Shown: one piece after another, positions 53,315-63,300 of the stretch
How positions within the stretch are numbered: position 1 is the stretch's first letter
How the letters are laid out: each line of letters opens with the position of its first letter
Translations under genes and position numbers: made by a program
Notes under the pieces: generated by a model
What the model was told of the DNA's origin: nothing
The model's input: the letters and a program-made list of their open reading frames with translations, nothing else
Database searches by the model: none
NCBI RefSeq assembly: GCF_001750165.1
Contig: NZ_CP015411.1
Location: 2,322,001-2,386,000, forward strand
DNA from: Pseudoalteromonas luteoviolacea
Lineage (GTDB): Bacteria; Pseudomonadota; Gammaproteobacteria; Enterobacterales; Alteromonadaceae
Direction: 5' to 3'
DNA: 64,000 nt

Positions 53315-55186
53315 GTGTACAAATCCATAATTGCAATTTCAGTTGTTGCAGTATTAGCTGGATGTCAAGCAAATAAGGCTGGCACTCAGACTAACTCAGT
53401 CAATGTGACTGCACAAACCGAGAGTCAAAGTGCTGTAGAAAAAGAAACCCAAAGGCTAAATGCTTGGTTTGCAGAAAAGTACGAACAAGAAATGCAAATG
53501 AGCCCAATTATGATGACGATTTATGGTCGAAAAGATAAATATGACCAAATCGATGACGTGTCTGAGCAGTCCCAGAAGCGCCAGTTAGCTTGGCTGGCAG
53601 GTACCGTGGCTGAATTAAGATCGCAATTTGATTACAGCAAATTAGATGATGAGGCTAAGATTTCTTATGATCTTTGGCTTTATGACTATGAGCAAGAAAA
53701 GCAGCAAGCAAAGTTTTTTGAAAATGAATACGTGTTTAATCATATGTTCGGTATTCAGTCGTTTTTCGTCCAGTTTATGATTAATTACCATAAAGTTGAA
53801 ACGATAGAAGACATGCATGCGTACAACACTCGCCTAGTTAAAGGATCTGATGCAATTATTGAGCTGCTTGATCAGGCTCAATCTAGAGCGAAAAAAGGCA
53901 TTAGACCGCCTAAATTTACTTATGAAGGGGTTATTAACCAATCTAAAAGTATCATCAATGGTGCTCCATTTATCGAAAGCGATAAAGATGCACCCCTATG
54001 GTCAGATGCTAAACGCAAAGTGCAAAAGTTGATTGATGATAAAAAGATTAGTCAAACACAAGGTGATGCGTTGCTTGCACAAACGAAAGCTGCGTTGCAA
54101 GGTGAATTTAAAGCATCTTACACAGCTCTTATAAATTGGTTTGAGCAAGATATGGCTAACTTGAAGCAACAAGATGGTTATGGTGTTGGCGACCTTCCAA
54201 ATGGTAAGGCTTTTTATAATTACAGGCTGGCAGATCAAACCTCAACCAATTTAACCGCAGATGAGATCCATAAGATTGGTCTTGATGAAGTATCGCGTAT
54301 TAAAAGCGAAATGATACAAATTATTGAGCAAGTTGGTTTTGAAGGCTCTTTACAAGAGTTTTTTGAATTTTTCCGCAGTGACCCGCAGTTTTTCTATGAG
54401 AACAACGATGAAGGCAGGCAAGGGTACATTGATGATTCTATTGCCTATTTAGATGAGCTCAACAAAAAACTACCAGACTATTTTGGGATATTACCTAAGT
54501 CAAAATTAGTCGTTAAACGAGTTGAAGCATTTCGCGAGCAACCTGGAGCGGCGCAGCACTATATGCCTGGTACCAAAGATGGCTCTCGCCCTGGGGTTTA
54601 TTATGCTCACTTGATTGATATGACATCAATGCCTAAAAATACAATGGAGTCGATTGCTTATCATGAGGGCAACCCGGGTCACCATATGCAATTGTCTATT
54701 GCACAAGAGCTAGAAGGGATCCCAGAGTTTAGAACTAAAGCACAATTTACTGCATATTCTGAAGGGTGGGGATTGTATTCAGAATTACTAGCGAAAGAAA
54801 TGGGTGCCTATAAAGACCCATATAGCGACTTTGGCCGTTTATCTAATGAGATGTGGCGTGCTGTGAGGCTGGTTGTTGATACAGGTATTCATGCACAAGG
54901 CTGGTCTGAAGAAGAGTCCGTCTCTTACTTTATGAATAACGTACCAATAAATGATACCGCGGCACGTTCAGAAATTCGTCGCTACATGATCATGCCGGGA
55001 CAGGCTACATCATACAAAGTGGGTATGATTAAAATTCTTGAACTGAGAGAGCATGCAAAAGATGAACTCGGTGCAAAATTTGATATCAGAGGCTTCCATG
55101 ACACAATTTTAGGCGGTGGTGCCATGCCATTATCTATACTTGAAAGACGCGTGAACACATGGATTGAAGAGCAAAAGCGCTCATAA
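53315..55186 (+). CDS. DUF885 family lipoprotein, putative metallopeptidase
   Basis: The 623-residue protein starts at GTG 53315 (AGGAGA 8 nt before). The signal ends in LAGC, a good lipobox. It is helical, with the DUF885 signature YHEGNPGHHMQLS, an HExxxHH-like zinc motif, plus FTAYSEGWGLYSELLAKEMG. DUF885 proteins resemble M32/M3-type zinc peptidases, and several are annotated as dipeptidyl carboxypeptidases, though activity is rarely tested. It is likely an envelope peptidase. A terminator follows. Confidence 0.88.
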   Translation: MYKSIIAISVVAVLAGCQANKAGTQTNSVNVTAQTESQSAVEKETQRLNAWFAEKYEQEMQMSPIMMTIYGRKDKYDQIDDVSEQSQKRQLAWLAGTVAELRSQFDYSKLDDEAKISYDLWLYDYEQEKQQAKFFENEYVFNHMFGIQSFFVQFMINYHKVETIEDMHAYNTRLVKGSDAIIELLDQAQSRAKKGIRPPKFTYEGVINQSKSIINGAPFIESDKDAPLWSDAKRKVQKLIDDKKISQTQGDALLAQTKAALQGEFKASYTALINWFEQDMANLKQQDGYGVGDLPNGKAFYNYRLADQTSTNLTADEIHKIGLDEVSRIKSEMIQIIEQVGFEGSLQEFFEFFRSDPQFFYENNDEGRQGYIDDSIAYLDELNKKLPDYFGILPKSKLVVKRVEAFREQPGAAQHYMPGTKDGSRPGVYYAHLIDMTSMPKNTMESIAYHEGNPGHHMQLSIAQELEGIPEFRTKAQFTAYSEGWGLYSELLAKEMGAYKDPYSDFGRLSNEMWRAVRLVVDTGIHAQGWSEEESVSYFMNNVPINDTAARSEIRRYMIMPGQATSYKVGMIKILELREHAKDELGAKFDIRGFHDTILGGGAMPLSILERRVNTWIEEQKRS

Positions 55187-55213
55187 ATAATTAGGGCCTA
55201 TTTTGAAAGTAAC

Positions 55214-55246
55214 AAATGCACATGCTTTTTGGCCTGTGCATTTTTT
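55214..55246 (+). terminator. Intrinsic terminator after DUF885 gene
   Basis: AAATGCACA (55214-55222) pairs with TGTGCATTT (55235-55243) and runs on into TTT. It isolates the type I secretion operon downstream. Confidence 0.88.
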
Positions 55247-55724
55247 GTTATGACTACTTTCAGTTCAAAGGAACCAGAGACGTTGATTTCACGACGAGAA
55301 TGCTAATATTAAGATAAGTTTGTTGCATTATCTATTTATACGCCAGTATTGCAATTAATAAGTGCACCACTAATGGTTAAAAGCTTAGTCAGTAGTTTAA
55401 TGTTTGTGTGTTGTTAATTTATTATTAATGTGTGGTTGGTCTTTTTGATTTATATTTTAAAAATTATAAGGTCTTTTTTATTATTAAAGGATTCTAGGGA
55501 ATCTGAATATATTATAGTTTAGCCAACAATTGGTCGGCTTTTATCCCTGTCTATATGCTTTTGCTTTAAAGTTATCATCACTTGTAAAGCTATATTCTAT
55601 GTATTATTTTTAATTTCTTTTATCTTTAATGTTTTTTATATATTATTTGATTAATTAATATTAATATAGCTCACTTGGTACGTGATATTAAATGCGTCAC
55701 ATTCCAAAGTAGATAAGAAATTTA
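55247..55724. other. Long, very AT-rich regulatory region upstream of the T1SS operon
   Basis: About 480 bp with no credible gene. The A+T content rises clearly above neighbouring sequence, with many TTTAT/ATTAA runs, typical of regions bound by H-NS-like proteins. The promoter of the four-gene operon must be here; -10-like TATAAT variants abound and cannot be ranked. Confidence 0.5.
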
Positions 55725-57917
55725 ATGACATCCAACAATAAAATTAATACATTTGAATCTGGGATTAAATCGCTATCCCTTATAGGAAGATTACATCAAA
55801 AATCCATTGACCCTGAAGAGCTAATTCATGATTATAAAGCCGAAGTAGAATCACGCCCAGAATTAGCAACTATTCAGCTTCTGAGAGCTGCTAAAGCATG
55901 CGGTTTTAAAGCTAAACGATATAACTCACCTTTAAAAACATTAGAAAAAGCAGTTTTTCCACTACTTGCCAAGCATTCAAACGGCCACTATTTCATTGTT
56001 GTCGATATTAAAGATGATAAAGCGTTAGTTCATGATAGCCATAACAAAGATCAGCAATATACAGTTGATATTTCTGAGGTTGATAAAATATCAGAGTGTG
56101 AGTATATCTTACTTGTTCCACGTAAACGGCTCTTATCCCAAAATGAAGAGTTCGGTTTTAAATGGTTTATACCAGCTTTAAAGCGTTATAAATCGTATTT
56201 TAGTGATGTGGTAGCTGCTTCGTTTTTTATTCAGTTGCTTGCGCTTGCATCACCAATTTTTTTTCAAGTTGCCATTGATAAAGTCATGGTGCATAAAGGT
56301 ATGACTACCCTAGACGTGCTCGCTGTGGGGTTTTTAGCTGTTATTATATTCGAAGTCGTACTTGGTGGTTTGCGAACATACCTTTTTAGCCATACTACTA
56401 ATCGCATTGATGTAGAGCTGGGCAGCAAACTTTATCAGCATATGTTGGCATTACCTATTTCGTATTTTAAATCAAGGCGAGTGGGCGATACTGTTGCTCG
56501 TTTGAAAGAACTTGATTCTGTCCGTGAATTTATGACGGGTTCCTCGTTAACTGTTGTTTTAGATTTATTCTTTACGCTCGTTTTTTTCAGTGTGATGTTT
56601 TATTACGCGCCATTGTTAGCATGGATTGTAGTAGGTAGCCTTCCATTTTATTGTCTAATAGCCTTACTGCTGGGCCCTAAACTGCGCACAACATTAGAGA
56701 AAAAGTTTCAATATAGCGCAGAAAACCATGCCTTTTTAGTTGAGTCAGTCAACGGTGTGGAGACAATTAAGTCATCGGCGGTAGAACCACAAATGCGAAG
56801 CCAATGGAACGACAAACTAGCCAATTATGTATCTGTCTCATTTTCTGCTACTAACTTGAATAATATTTATGGTCAATTGGCTAATTTCATTACGAAGGTC
56901 ACTGGACTATTAATTTTATATTTTGGTGCAATTGCTGTAACTGATGGTGACCTAACAATCGGGCAGTTTATCGCTTTCAATATCCTTGCACAGAGAGTAT
57001 CAGCCCCAATCATGAGATTTGCTAATTTATGGCAAGATTTTCAACAGGCAAGAATCTCGGTCGCTAGGTTGGGAGATATACTCAATACCCCGACTGAACA
57101 AAGTAGTGGAAACAAGATATCTCTTCCAAAACTTAACGGTGAAATATGCTTTGACCATGTGAGCTTTGGCTATACACCTGAGCGACCCAAAGTACTAGAG
57201 AACCTTTGTTTTAAGGTGAAGCAAGGGGAAGTTATTGGCATCGTTGGACGCTCAGGCTCTGGTAAAAGCTCATTAACTAAGCTCATTCAGCGCTTGTATT
57301 TACCTCAAGCTGGTCGAGTGCTCGTAGATGGTGTTGATACAACTCTTATTAATCCAGATTGGCTTAGACAAAATGTTGGTGTGGTATTGCAAGAAAACTT
57401 TTTGTTTAACGCGAGCGTACGGGAGAATATTGCGTTATCAGATCCCGCTGCACCAATTGAACGCATTATTGAGGTAGCGAAATTAGCAGGTGCACATGAT
57501 TTCATTTTAGAAATGCCTCATGCCTATGACACTCAGATAGGTGAACAAGGCGGATTGTTGTCTGGAGGACAGAGGCAACGCATCGCGATTGCAAGGGCTT
57601 TGTTGAGCGATCCTTCAGTATTAATCTTTGACGAAGCGACCAGCGCCCTTGATTACGAGTCTGAGCAAATTATTCAACGTAATATGGCAAAAATTTGCGC
57701 AGGTCGCACTGTGTTTATTATCGCACATCGACTTTCTGCGGTAAGAGGTGCTAGCAATATTTTGGTTCTCGATAAAGGCCGTTTAATTGAGCAAGGGGAT
57801 CATCATAGCTTGTTAGACAAGAACGGACATTATGCTTATTTATGTCGTTTACAAGGCTCAGCACCATCAAAAAAAGTCCCGATAAAGCGCCAAAGCAAAC
57901 CAAATGAGGAGCTTTAA
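55725..57917 (+). CDS. Type I secretion ABC transporter, HlyB type
   Basis: The 730-residue protein has three parts. Residues about 1-135 are a C39-like domain (CLD): GHYFIVVDI remains, but the catalytic Cys expected near residue 15-20 is absent, as in HlyB, so it binds substrate rather than cutting a leader. Residues about 155-440 hold six membrane helices (IFFQVAIDKVMVHKG; RVGDTVARLKELDSVR). The NBD has GRSGSGKS (508-515), LSGGQRQRIAIARAL (from about 611), LIFDEATSALD and FIIAHRL. It energises export of an RTX protein; the RTX gene downstream is the obvious cargo. HlyD starts 1 bp after its stop. Confidence 0.95.
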   Translation: MTSNNKINTFESGIKSLSLIGRLHQKSIDPEELIHDYKAEVESRPELATIQLLRAAKACGFKAKRYNSPLKTLEKAVFPLLAKHSNGHYFIVVDIKDDKALVHDSHNKDQQYTVDISEVDKISECEYILLVPRKRLLSQNEEFGFKWFIPALKRYKSYFSDVVAASFFIQLLALASPIFFQVAIDKVMVHKGMTTLDVLAVGFLAVIIFEVVLGGLRTYLFSHTTNRIDVELGSKLYQHMLALPISYFKSRRVGDTVARLKELDSVREFMTGSSLTVVLDLFFTLVFFSVMFYYAPLLAWIVVGSLPFYCLIALLLGPKLRTTLEKKFQYSAENHAFLVESVNGVETIKSSAVEPQMRSQWNDKLANYVSVSFSATNLNNIYGQLANFITKVTGLLILYFGAIAVTDGDLTIGQFIAFNILAQRVSAPIMRFANLWQDFQQARISVARLGDILNTPTEQSSGNKISLPKLNGEICFDHVSFGYTPERPKVLENLCFKVKQGEVIGIVGRSGSGKSSLTKLIQRLYLPQAGRVLVDGVDTTLINPDWLRQNVGVVLQENFLFNASVRENIALSDPAAPIERIIEVAKLAGAHDFILEMPHAYDTQIGEQGGLLSGGQRQRIAIARALLSDPSVLIFDEATSALDYESEQIIQRNMAKICAGRTVFIIAHRLSAVRGASNILVLDKGRLIEQGDHHSLLDKNGHYAYLCRLQGSAPSKKVPIKRQSKPNEEL

Positions 57918-57918
57918 A

Positions 57919-59256
57919 ATGGCGAAGTTAAACAAAGCTAATATTGAATTTTTGCCAGCAGCGCTAGAGATTCAAGCTGCTCCGGCACCAAAGTGGGCTC
58001 GCAGCATTGTTTGGACATTGGTTATTTTACTCGTTGTGACCATCACTTGGTTATGCTGGGGTCGAATCGATATTGTAGCGTCTGCGCAGGGTAAACTGGT
58101 TCCACAGCAGCAAGTGCAAGTTATCCAACCGATCGAGACGGGAGCTGTTTTAGCAGTTCATGTCAAAGAAGGGAGCGAAGTGGTTGAAGGTCAAATCCTA
58201 TTGGAATTAGACCCTGCAATTACACAAGCTGATAAGCAAGATTTAACGGCTCAACTTAACCATGTAAATGCTCAGGTTGAGCGCTTAAGAGAGTTATTAC
58301 TATTTGCACAGCAAGTTATTGATAATGATGAGGGAAAAATTAGGTTTGTTACTCCAAAAAGTGTACATAATGATACAGAACACAACTTGCTGTTAAGCCA
58401 AATAAAGGAATTTGAGCAAAGTCGACAAGCAGCTTGGTCTGCAATCGTGAGTTTGGAGGCTCAATTGATGGGAGCACAGCTAAGTGTCAAAAAAATTCAA
58501 ACTATGCTCCCTTTAATTGAAGAGCGAACCCAATCACTAAAAGTACTCGAAAATGAAAAGCTTGTTGCAAGAGAGCAATATTTGTCTCTTAAGCAGGAAG
58601 CGCTTGATCTTGCCGGGCAGTTACCAATTGAGCAGGCTACAGTTCGCGAATTGAAATCTCAAATTAGTCAAGCAAAAGCGCAGTATGCTCTTTTGTTAAC
58701 GGACCTAAGAAAACAATCTCTTATAGAACTCAATGATGCTTTATCTCGTCAAACAACGCTAAAGCAGCAGCTAGCAAAAAGCACTTTTTTAGAAGGCAAA
58801 ACGCGATTGGTAGCACCTGTTTCTGGCACTGTGGAGGCATTAAGTGTGACGACAATTGGTCAAATTGTGACTCCTGCACAAGAGTTAATGCGGATAGTCC
58901 CCATGAATGACATGCTTGTCGTAGATGCTGGTCTGTTAAATAAGGACATTGGTTTTGTTTTTATTGGGCAAGAAGTAGAGGTGAAAATTGAGAGCTTTCC
59001 GTTTACACGCTATGGCGTCATAGAAGGTAAGGTCATCGATGTGTCAATGGATGCTATGGAACACGAAGTACATGGCTTGGTTTTTCCAATTAAGGTGGCG
59101 ATAGAAAAACAGTCAATGTTGATTGATGATCGAATCGTTGCCTTATCATCTGGCATGACGGTTACCGCAGAAGTTAAGACCGGTTACCGTCGTATTATCG
59201 AATTCTTACTGTCTCCAATAATTCAAAGTGTCAACGAAGGCGCAAGAGAAAGATAA
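57919..59256 (+). CDS. Type I secretion membrane fusion protein, HlyD type
   Basis: The 445-residue adaptor starts at ATG 57919, with GAGGAG 7 nt upstream inside the end of the ABC gene. One N-terminal membrane helix (about 32-52) precedes a lipoyl half (VKEGSEVVEGQILLELDP), a long coiled coil (about 110-285), the second lipoyl half (RLVAPVSGTVEALSVTTIGQIV) and the C-terminal beta barrel. It bridges the ABC protein to an outer-membrane TolC channel. No TolC gene is visible, so it may lie to the right of the window or be the housekeeping copy. Confidence 0.95.
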   Translation: MAKLNKANIEFLPAALEIQAAPAPKWARSIVWTLVILLVVTITWLCWGRIDIVASAQGKLVPQQQVQVIQPIETGAVLAVHVKEGSEVVEGQILLELDPAITQADKQDLTAQLNHVNAQVERLRELLLFAQQVIDNDEGKIRFVTPKSVHNDTEHNLLLSQIKEFEQSRQAAWSAIVSLEAQLMGAQLSVKKIQTMLPLIEERTQSLKVLENEKLVAREQYLSLKQEALDLAGQLPIEQATVRELKSQISQAKAQYALLLTDLRKQSLIELNDALSRQTTLKQQLAKSTFLEGKTRLVAPVSGTVEALSVTTIGQIVTPAQELMRIVPMNDMLVVDAGLLNKDIGFVFIGQEVEVKIESFPFTRYGVIEGKVIDVSMDAMEHEVHGLVFPIKVAIEKQSMLIDDRIVALSSGMTVTAEVKTGYRRIIEFLLSPIIQSVNEGARER

Positions 59257-59280
59257 AAGCATTGAGTGAGGGAATTAATT

Positions 59281-60285
59281 ATGAAAAGACTAGTACTAGG
59301 GGCAACTTTATTACTGCTAAGTAGCGAAGGTTTCGCTGCAGGGTTTGATTGCAAAAAAGCATCTACAGAAGTTGAAAAGCTGATTTGTAGTGACAAAGCG
59401 CTGTCTCAGTTAGACGAAGATATGAGTATTGCATATCGCAATATGCGTGCGCCTTTATATGGTATTGAAAGAGAAAACTATTTGGTAAAGCAGCGTAACT
59501 GGCTAAAGCAGGTACGTAACAAATGCCAAACTTCAAAATGCTTAAAAAAAGTGTATCAAGCACGCATTTCGGAGATTAATGGCCAAAAAGCGCCGTTACC
59601 AAACTTTAGGATCACCAAAGGTCAAGGTTACACCGTATGCGAAGCATTTTTAAAAGTACTGAATCGCACTCCGAGAGAAGAGCTCAAGGCGTGCGGCTTA
59701 CCTAATTTAACAGGTTCTGGGTTTAAACCAGTGAAGTTTACCGAAGTAATCGCTGATAAAACTCTACAGATGGATAAAAAATATTATGAGCTTATTAACT
59801 ACAGAGTGCCTTACGAAACAGTCGAAGCGCAGCGAATAAGCCGCTACCAGTCAGGTTTTTATCGCATCTATACCGGGGTGTTGACTATAGATGGCAAAAG
59901 AGAGCCTGTGATTCAGGTGACGCAGCCCTATTCAGGATGTTACACACCACCGAAAGGCGAGTACTTTTCGCTTGCAAATGCATTTGAAGATGACTGGAAA
60001 ACATTCAGCGATGAAAAAAAGCTGCTTTTTGCGAAAGGAGCCGGAGTTTATAAAGGGCATGAGTCCACGGATATAAATTTGAGCACAGGCTCATTAGATT
60101 CAGGAGAGTTTGTTCAATTTAATGGTGGATCTTATTTAATTAATGGGATCGGTTTACGCAGTAAAAACTCTATAAATGATTGGGCAAATAAAAATTTAGT
60201 AGCTCTGTATGAATTTGACAAAAAAACGGGGAAACACTCGCGCTTTGAGAGAAAGAAGCGTTGTAACTATTGGTATAACTATTAA
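59281..60285 (+). CDS. Secreted DUF1311/LprI-type protein, putative lysozyme inhibitor and immunity protein
   Basis: A 334-residue protein starting at ATG 59281, 24 bp after hlyD, with GAGGGA upstream. The signal peptide ends near EGFAA, so it is periplasmic. Residues 22-100 match DUF1311 (LprI family): FDCKKASTEVEKLICSD, LDEDMSIAYRNM, QRNWLKQVRNKC, CLKKVYQARI, with Cys24, Cys36, Cys82 and Cys87 placed for two disulfides. Mycobacterium LprI of this family inhibits lysozyme. The remaining about 230 residues match nothing I know. Placed directly before a lysozyme-bearing RTX gene, it is a natural candidate for producer immunity; this is inferred. Confidence 0.85.
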   Translation: MKRLVLGATLLLLSSEGFAAGFDCKKASTEVEKLICSDKALSQLDEDMSIAYRNMRAPLYGIERENYLVKQRNWLKQVRNKCQTSKCLKKVYQARISEINGQKAPLPNFRITKGQGYTVCEAFLKVLNRTPREELKACGLPNLTGSGFKPVKFTEVIADKTLQMDKKYYELINYRVPYETVEAQRISRYQSGFYRIYTGVLTIDGKREPVIQVTQPYSGCYTPPKGEYFSLANAFEDDWKTFSDEKKLLFAKGAGVYKGHESTDINLSTGSLDSGEFVQFNGGSYLINGIGLRSKNSINDWANKNLVALYEFDKKTGKHSRFERKKRCNYWYNY

Positions 60286-60304
60286 ATAAGGATTTTTTTA
60301 TATT

Positions 60305-63300
60305 ATGGCACGAGATTATGAAGCATTATTACGGTCTATGGCTGATTTAGAAGGTACGAAGAATAAGGTTTATCTAGATCATAAAGGGATCCCAACCATG
60401 GGGATTGGTTTTAACCTTAGGGAAGAAGATATAGTAAAAAAAGTCCTCAATCAAATGGGGTATACTGGAAACAATATCGGTGATACTAATCACGACAAGC
60501 TTGTTGGCGAAATTGTAAAAATAGCTAATGAGAACTGGACGAAAACGAATTTAAATTCAAAAATAGAGAGTATAGAAACTAAACTTTCCAATTATAAAGG
60601 GCAAGTACAAGACCAAGCTACTAAAGATTCCCTCCGAGACAGCTTTGAATTTAATAATTTAACAGAAATGACCCCTGTTTTTGAGGGTCTGATTGTTGAT
60701 TATGAGACTAAAACTATTGCAGAAATACGAAAAGAATATAATGCAAAGCACAAAACAAACCTGACCACGGATGATATTACAAAGGTATGGAATGCCCTTA
60801 CTGAGCGCCAAAAAGGTGGAATCTTGTCCATGGTATATAATGGCGGTGCGGCTGGTATGATTGGCAAAGGGATTTCTACCGCTCTGGTTGAAGGAAATGT
60901 GGCAGGAGTATTCTGGGAAATCGCGTTTAATAGCCTTGCTCCGAGTGATATAAACAAAGATGGTGTCAAGGAGGAAAGGCTATGGTCTAAGCAAAAGCGC
61001 AGAGCAGAAGAAGCCCATGAATTTATTGATGAGTTTCTTAAAGATGGGGATTTCTTTCAACGACTTCAATTATTTAATTTACTTAAAGATAAACTTGCGG
61101 ATATTGAAGCGATTTATGAGAGTATGTATGACATCGGAGTTAACACCGACAAAAAGCCAAAAAAAACCACTGTTGAGCGTTATTTAGAAAGTATCAACTT
61201 TGTCGATGAGTTATTGAAAAACCTAGGGGATTCTCTGGGATTAGAAGTGCCTAAATTTGATCCAGGTTTTAGAAAGCTTTTTAGTGAGGATTTAGAGCAA
61301 TGCCTTGCTGAAATAAAAATTGAATTTGAAGAAATTAACGATAATTTACGACCTAGAGATCCACTAATTTTGGATTTAAATGGTGACGGTGTTCAAACTA
61401 TCCACGTTGATGCTGGAGTATTGTTTGACCATGATGGCAGTGGATTAAAACAAGGTACTGGTTGGGCGTCAAAGGAAGATGGCTTTTTAGTATTAGATTT
61501 GAATAACAATGGTCAGATAGACAATGGCTTAGAGTTATTTGGAGATAATACTCGCCTAGCAGGGCAGCCCAACCAAATAGCCGAGCATGGTTTTAAGGCG
61601 CTGCAAAGCTATGATACAAATAGTGATGGCAAAATAGATGCGCAAGATGATGTTTACTTTAGGCTACAGGTTTGGCAAGACCTAAATCAAGATGGCATTA
61701 GCCAAGATGGAGAGCTCAAGTATCTCAGTGAGTGGGGAGTTGATTCTATTTCATATGTTTATAGAAGAGTCTCACGCCCTCAGTCTGGCAATACAATTGA
61801 GTATGAAGGCTCTTTTACTTGGTCAGATGGTTTAAAAGGAAATGTTTCAGCGCTATTTTTTGCTAGTGACTCATTTCGGACAGCATTTATTGAACCATTC
61901 CCTATTTCAGAGCGAGCTGCAAAACTACCTGATGCACAAGGGTTTGGTGGTGTCAGGTCACTTCGTGAAGCTGCTTCACAAAATAGTCGATTAGCTGAAT
62001 TGATAGAGCAATTTGTATCTTTAGACAGTAGAAGTGAACAGCGAGCGTTGATGGACAAAATACTGTTTGAATATAGTGAAACATCGGCGTTAGACAGTCT
62101 GTTTGATGATTTTTCCAGAATTAACTTAGATCCAAATAGCTATAAAATTCCCGGTAATGAATGGACAAAGCTTGCGGTCATAGAAGCTTTCGGAGCGAAT
62201 ATAGATTCTATTTATGAAATATCGGGATCATCTACTTTACCTACTCTTAGGCCATTCATCGGAGATGATAATTTAAGCTCTAGGATAAGAGATTCTGTTC
62301 ATAAGGCTTATGACTCCATCGAAGATGCCATTTATATACAAATTGCACTGCAAACCCGCCTTAAACCACTGACAGATACGATTGGCTTTTCATTCAAAAA
62401 TAATAGTCTAACCATAGATTATAGTGAATTTGAAAACGCTATTAATGCTCATATTATTGCAGACCCTGTGAATGGATTGTCAGACTTATATGACTTAGTT
62501 CATTTTTATCCATTGATTACTAAAAATGCGAATGAAGGTTACCAATTACTCTTCTCAGAGCTAGCTAAGTTTAGTGATGATCAAAACGTGATGGGCGCAT
62601 TGGCTCAGCATATTCCTCTGATTCACATGAGTGATGAAAATAGGACTTTTAGTGCAGATGTGGATTTAGCTGCTGGCACTGAAGGAAATGACTTAATTCA
62701 CTCCTTTGCGGGCAATGACTTTATTGCTGGCTTAGGTGGAGATGACACATTGCAAGGCGGTGATGGCAATGATTATCTTTACGGTGGAAAAGGTAATGAC
62801 TACATTGTTGGCGGCGATGGAGATGACACTTTAAACGGTGGAGCGGGAGACGATGTTCTTTATGGTGGTAATGGTAATGATACTTATCTTTACGAACTTG
62901 GTGATGGGAACATCACAATTGATCATTATGACAATGCTCAAAGTTCTCATGATGTTTTAAAGTTTGGTAAAGGTATTGCTACCAATGATTGTAGCTTCAG
63001 CGTCAGCGATCGTGATTTACTAATTGTACTGAGTGATGGTTCGGTAATTACATTAAGAAATTACTTTGGAGGGTCTGCAGCTAATAAAATTTCGTTAGTT
63101 CAATTCGAGGATGGGAGCCAATTTACTGCTCCAGAAATTAAAGAGGTGCTTTTTTCCAGTTCTGAACAAGATGACGTAATAAAAGGGACACGTGAAGCAG
63201 ATTATATTTTGGGTAAAGGAGGAAGCGATTACATTGAAGGTCTTGGTGGTAACGATTACTTAGACGGGGGCGAGGGTGATGATACTTTAGTCGTTATGCA

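Noticed and set aside
55725..56130. Active C39 peptidase in the ABC transporter that could process the 43-residue double-glycine peptide
   Set aside because: The catalytic Cys region is absent, as in HlyB-type C39-like domains, and the genes are 50 kb apart.
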